In this document: positions 6,483-8,537 of the stretch, one piece after another | Position numbering within the stretch: position 1 is the stretch's first letter | Layout of the letters: every line of letters begins with the position of its first letter | DNA from: an uncultured Erysipelotrichaceae bacterium | Lineage (GTDB): Bacteria > Bacillota_I > Bacilli_A > Erysipelotrichales > Erysipelotrichaceae | Assembly (NCBI GenBank): GCA_902782505.1 | Contig: CACZNO010000033.1 | Coordinates: forward strand, 1-8,537 | Direction: 5' to 3' | Length of the DNA stretch: 8,537 nucleotides | Notes under the pieces: generated by a model | The model's database searches: none | What the model was told of the DNA's origin: nothing | The model's input: only the letters and a program-made list of their open reading frames with translations | Program-made: the position numbers and the translations under genes

Positions 6483-6686
6483 ATGTGCCTTTCCGATGTG
6501 TACGTCCTGGAGAACGGGGCGAAGCGGCTGTTATATAAGAATGTAGCTTCGGTGAAACAAAAAGAAGATACGCTGGTGTTCTCGGATATCTTAGGAATTC
6601 CGAAGGAAGTGAAGGGAACAATCGCCAGTGTCGACCTTCTGGAAAATATCATCATAATCAACGAGAAAAATGAGGAGGAACTATGA
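6483..6686 (+). CDS. CooT-family nickel-binding protein (67 aa)
   Basis: A 67-residue protein starting at ATG 6483 with AAGGA at 6471-6475; an in-frame ATG at 6444 lies inside the upstream gene. It begins MCLSDVYVLENG, the family hallmark: Met-Cys-(Leu/Met)-(Ala/Ser)-x-Val. The rest alternates short beta strands: LLYKNVASVKQKEDTLVFSD, then ILGIPKEVKGTIASVDLLEN and IIIINE, as in CooT, a small all-beta dimer. In Rhodospirillum rubrum, CooT binds nickel through Cys2 and helps mature the CODH nickel centre; related proteins occur in many anaerobes without CODH. Here Cys2 is the only Cys and there is no His, so metal binding would use Cys2 and the N-terminus. Neighbours are a His-rich protein before it and a flavoenzyme after it, whose start overlaps its TGA. 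The nickel client in this organism is not visible in the window. Confidence 0.85.
   Translation: MCLSDVYVLENGAKRLLYKNVASVKQKEDTLVFSDILGIPKEVKGTIASVDLLENIIIINEKNEEEL
6672..6678 (+). promoter_or_regulatory. ribosome binding site for the flavoenzyme, serving two adjacent ATGs
   Basis: GAGGAGG lies inside the end of the CooT-family gene. It is 4 bases before ATG 6683, which overlaps the upstream TGA, and 7 bases before ATG 6686. The second ATG has the more usual spacing, so the protein may begin one residue later than listed. Confidence 0.7.
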
Positions 6687-8537
6687 TGGATCAAAAGTAT
6701 GAAGCTTTGTTTACACCATGGAAGATCAAAAACTGCGAAATCAAAAACCGTATTGTTTTGACTTCGATGGGCGGAACCGATCTGTTCGGATGGATGGAAC
6801 CGTGCCATTTCGACAAGGCCGGCGCGGAATTCATCTACAATGTCGCCAAGAATAACGCGGGTCTGGTGCTGCCGGGATGCCAGCCGGTCTATAACCCGAT
6901 GATGGGCGAATGGCTCTACCAGAACAAGAAAATGTACAAGGATCTCGCGCGGTGGATGCCGAAATTCCACGCGACCGGCGCGAAACTGTTTGTACAGCTG
7001 ACGGCCGGGTTCGGACGTTCGTTCACGATCTCCAAGATGATGGAAGATCTGTACACCAATCCGGTATTACGCGTCGCGTCCAAGCCGTTTATGAACCTGG
7101 ACAAGATCACGGCGTCGGCATCTCCGTCTCCCAACCGCTGGAGCGACAAAGTTCCTTCCCGTGAAATGACAAAGAAAGAAATCGCGGAATTCGTCGAAGC
7201 GTTCGCCAAGACCGCGAAGTTATTGAAAGAAGCGGGCGTGGACGGCGTGGAAATTCACGCGGTGCACGAAGGTTATCTTCTGGACCAGTTTACCTTGAAA
7301 TACGTCAACAAGCGCACCGACGAATACGGCGGATCCTTCGAAAACCGTTACCGTTTCCCGGTGGAAATCGTCAAGGCCATCAAGGCTGCGTGCGGTGAGG
7401 ATTTCCCGGTTTCCCTGCGTTATTCCGTATTGTCCAAGACGAAGGGATTCCGCGAAGGCGCCTTGCCGGGCGAAGAATATGTCGAAGCCGGCCGTGACAT
7501 GGAAGAAAGCGAAAAAGCCGCGAAGTACTTACAGGACGCGGGTTACGATATGTTAAACTGCGACAACGGCACCTATGACGCGTGGTACTGGGCGCATCCG
7601 CCGATCTACATGCCGGAAAACTGCAACCTCGAAGACGTGGAACACATCCGGAACTTCGTGGATATTCCGGTCGTATGCGCGGGGCGTATGGACCCGGCAG
7701 TTGCGGCGGAAGCGGTCGCGGAAGGCAAAATCGACGGCGCAGGATTCGCAAGACAGTTCCTGGCAGATACCGAATGGATCACGAAGCTCATGAAGGGCAA
7801 GGAAGAAGACATCCGTCCGTGCATTCTGTGCCATAACGGCTGTTTCAACATGTGCCATTACAAGGGTGTCCCGAATGACCAGGATCTCATGGATTCCTTA
7901 CATCTCGCACGCTGCGCAATCAACGCGGAAACCATGCAGACGGATAAACACTACATCAAGCCGGCGAAGGAACCCAAGAAGGTCATCATCATCGGCGGCG
8001 GTATCGGCGGCATGGAAGCCGCGCGCGTACTCAAACTGCGCGGTCATACCCCGATCATCTACGAAAAGTCCGACCGTCTGGGCGGAACCTTCATTCCGGC
8101 GAGCGCGGAATCCTACAAGGGAAAACTGCGTGACTTGCTGACGTGGTACCGCAAACAGATGAAGGATATGGACATCGAGATCCACTACAACTACGAAGTG
8201 CGTTCGATCAAGGAATTCGGCAATCTGCCGGTCATCGTGGCGACCGGTTCGACTCCGATCGTCTTACGCAAGGTCAAGGGCTATGACAAGATGATTGAAG
8301 CCTGCGATTTCCTGAACGGCAAAAAGGAAGTCGGTCAGAAGGTTGCGGTCATCGGCGGCGGCTTAACGGGATGCGAAATCGCCTATGAGCTGTACTTACA
8401 GGGCAAGGAACCCGTGATCGTCGAAATGAAGAACGACTTAGTGCCGCAGAAGGGCGTATGCCTTGCGAACAGTTCGTATTTACGTGAATACTTCGCATGG
8501 AAGAAAGTTCCGGTATATCTGGAGACAACGCTGCGCG
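6683..8537 (+). CDS. NADH-dependent FMN/[4Fe-4S]/FAD enoate reductase-type flavoenzyme, 3' end missing
   Basis: Open frame of 618 codons running off the window; related enzymes are about 650-680 residues. Domains in order: an Old Yellow Enzyme-type FMN barrel (about 1-370) opening with YEALFTPWKIKNCEIKNRIV, with the active-site motif HAVHEGYLLDQF (His192, His195, Tyr198) and NKRTDEYGGSFENRYRF; an Fe-S segment with Cys380, Cys383, Cys387, Cys391 and Cys411 (CILCHNGCFNMC, then RCAIN); a FAD Rossmann motif IIIGGGIGGMEAA from about 435; and an NAD(P)H Rossmann motif VIGGGLTGCEIA from about 556. This is the 2-enoate reductase / 2,4-dienoyl-CoA reductase / BaiCD group, which passes hydride from NADH through FAD and the cluster to FMN and reduces an activated C=C bond. 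FldZ, the cinnamate reductase of aromatic amino-acid fermentation, is in this group. Co-transcription with a dehydratase that can make such a bond fits, but the substrate and CoA-dependence are unknown. Confidence 0.92.
   Translation, partial: MMDQKYEALFTPWKIKNCEIKNRIVLTSMGGTDLFGWMEPCHFDKAGAEFIYNVAKNNAGLVLPGCQPVYNPMMGEWLYQNKKMYKDLARWMPKFHATGAKLFVQLTAGFGRSFTISKMMEDLYTNPVLRVASKPFMNLDKITASASPSPNRWSDKVPSREMTKKEIAEFVEAFAKTAKLLKEAGVDGVEIHAVHEGYLLDQFTLKYVNKRTDEYGGSFENRYRFPVEIVKAIKAACGEDFPVSLRYSVLSKTKGFREGALPGEEYVEAGRDMEESEKAAKYLQDAGYDMLNCDNGTYDAWYWAHPPIYMPENCNLEDVEHIRNFVDIPVVCAGRMDPAVAAEAVAEGKIDGAGFARQFLADTEWITKLMKGKEEDIRPCILCHNGCFNMCHYKGVPNDQDLMDSLHLARCAINAETMQTDKHYIKPAKEPKKVIIIGGGIGGMEAARVLKLRGHTPIIYEKSDRLGGTFIPASAESYKGKLRDLLTWYRKQMKDMDIEIHYNYEVRSIKEFGNLPVIVATGSTPIVLRKVKGYDKMIEACDFLNGKKEVGQKVAVIGGGLTGCEIAYELYLQGKEPVIVEMKNDLVPQKGVCLANSSYLREYFAWKKVPVYLETTLR

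Larger units (their letters stand above)
1..8537 (+). other. single predicted operon spanning the window
   Basis: All genes point the same way. Consecutive gaps are 9, 8, -4, 10, 1, 2, 11, 4 and -4 bases, with ribosome sites inside the ends of upstream genes. I found no hairpin followed by a T run at any junction and no room for an ordinary promoter between genes. The promoter and the operon ends lie outside the window. Confidence 0.8.

Noticed and set aside
6197..6970. 257-residue open frame on the minus strand over the small metal-binding genes
   Set aside because: Antisense to three well-supported genes. Its His/Val/Met-rich end is the complement of the His tract region.
1..8537. Terminators, promoters, CRISPR arrays, tRNAs, insertion sequences
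   Set aside because: I looked at each junction and on both strands and found no hairpin with a T run, no regularly spaced repeats, no tRNA-like arms and no terminal inverted repeats with a transposase.

Overview
The window is one strand of an anaerobe's chromosome, most likely a Bacillota (Firmicutes) species. Moderate-to-high GC, good Shine-Dalgarno sites and oxygen-sensitive Fe-S enzymes point that way. A gut or oral Erysipelotrichia- or Clostridia-like organism is my guess; no marker here fixes the taxon. Everything readable is on the + strand. Nine genes follow each other with gaps of 1 to 11 bases or 4-base ATGA overlaps, so the whole window reads as part of a single operon. No terminator, tRNA, rRNA, CRISPR array or mobile element was seen, and no stretch over 300 bases lacks a gene.

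Layout: (1) the C-terminal end of an ASKHA-type ATPase that activates 2-hydroxyacyl-CoA dehydratases; (2) a 56-residue single-span membrane protein; (3) a 248-residue protein that matches only the middle part of acetyl-CoA synthase (ACS) and stops just after a CxxCx5C motif; (4) and (5) two subunits of a 2-hydroxyacyl-CoA dehydratase-like enzyme (401 and 541 residues); (6) a second small membrane protein related to the first; (7) the Hsp90 chaperone HtpG; (8) a 77-residue protein with a natural run of eight histidines; (9) a 67-residue CooT-family nickel-binding protein; (10) a large FMN/[4Fe-4S]/FAD enoate-reductase-type flavoenzyme cut by the window end. That is ten genes counting the two partial ones.

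Working model: the activator injects an ATP-driven low-potential electron into the dehydratase-like pair, which removes water from (or otherwise reduces) a CoA thioester. The enoate-reductase homologue could reduce the resulting double bond, as in reductive branches of amino-acid fermentation. The unexpected part is the remaining set: an ACS fragment without the nickel-binding domain, two related one-span membrane peptides that bracket the ACS/dehydratase block, a dedicated chaperone, and two small likely metal-handling proteins. This combination suggests an uncharacterised low-potential Fe-S (possibly nickel-linked) redox complex with membrane anchors and its own assembly factors. The substrate cannot be deduced from the sequence.
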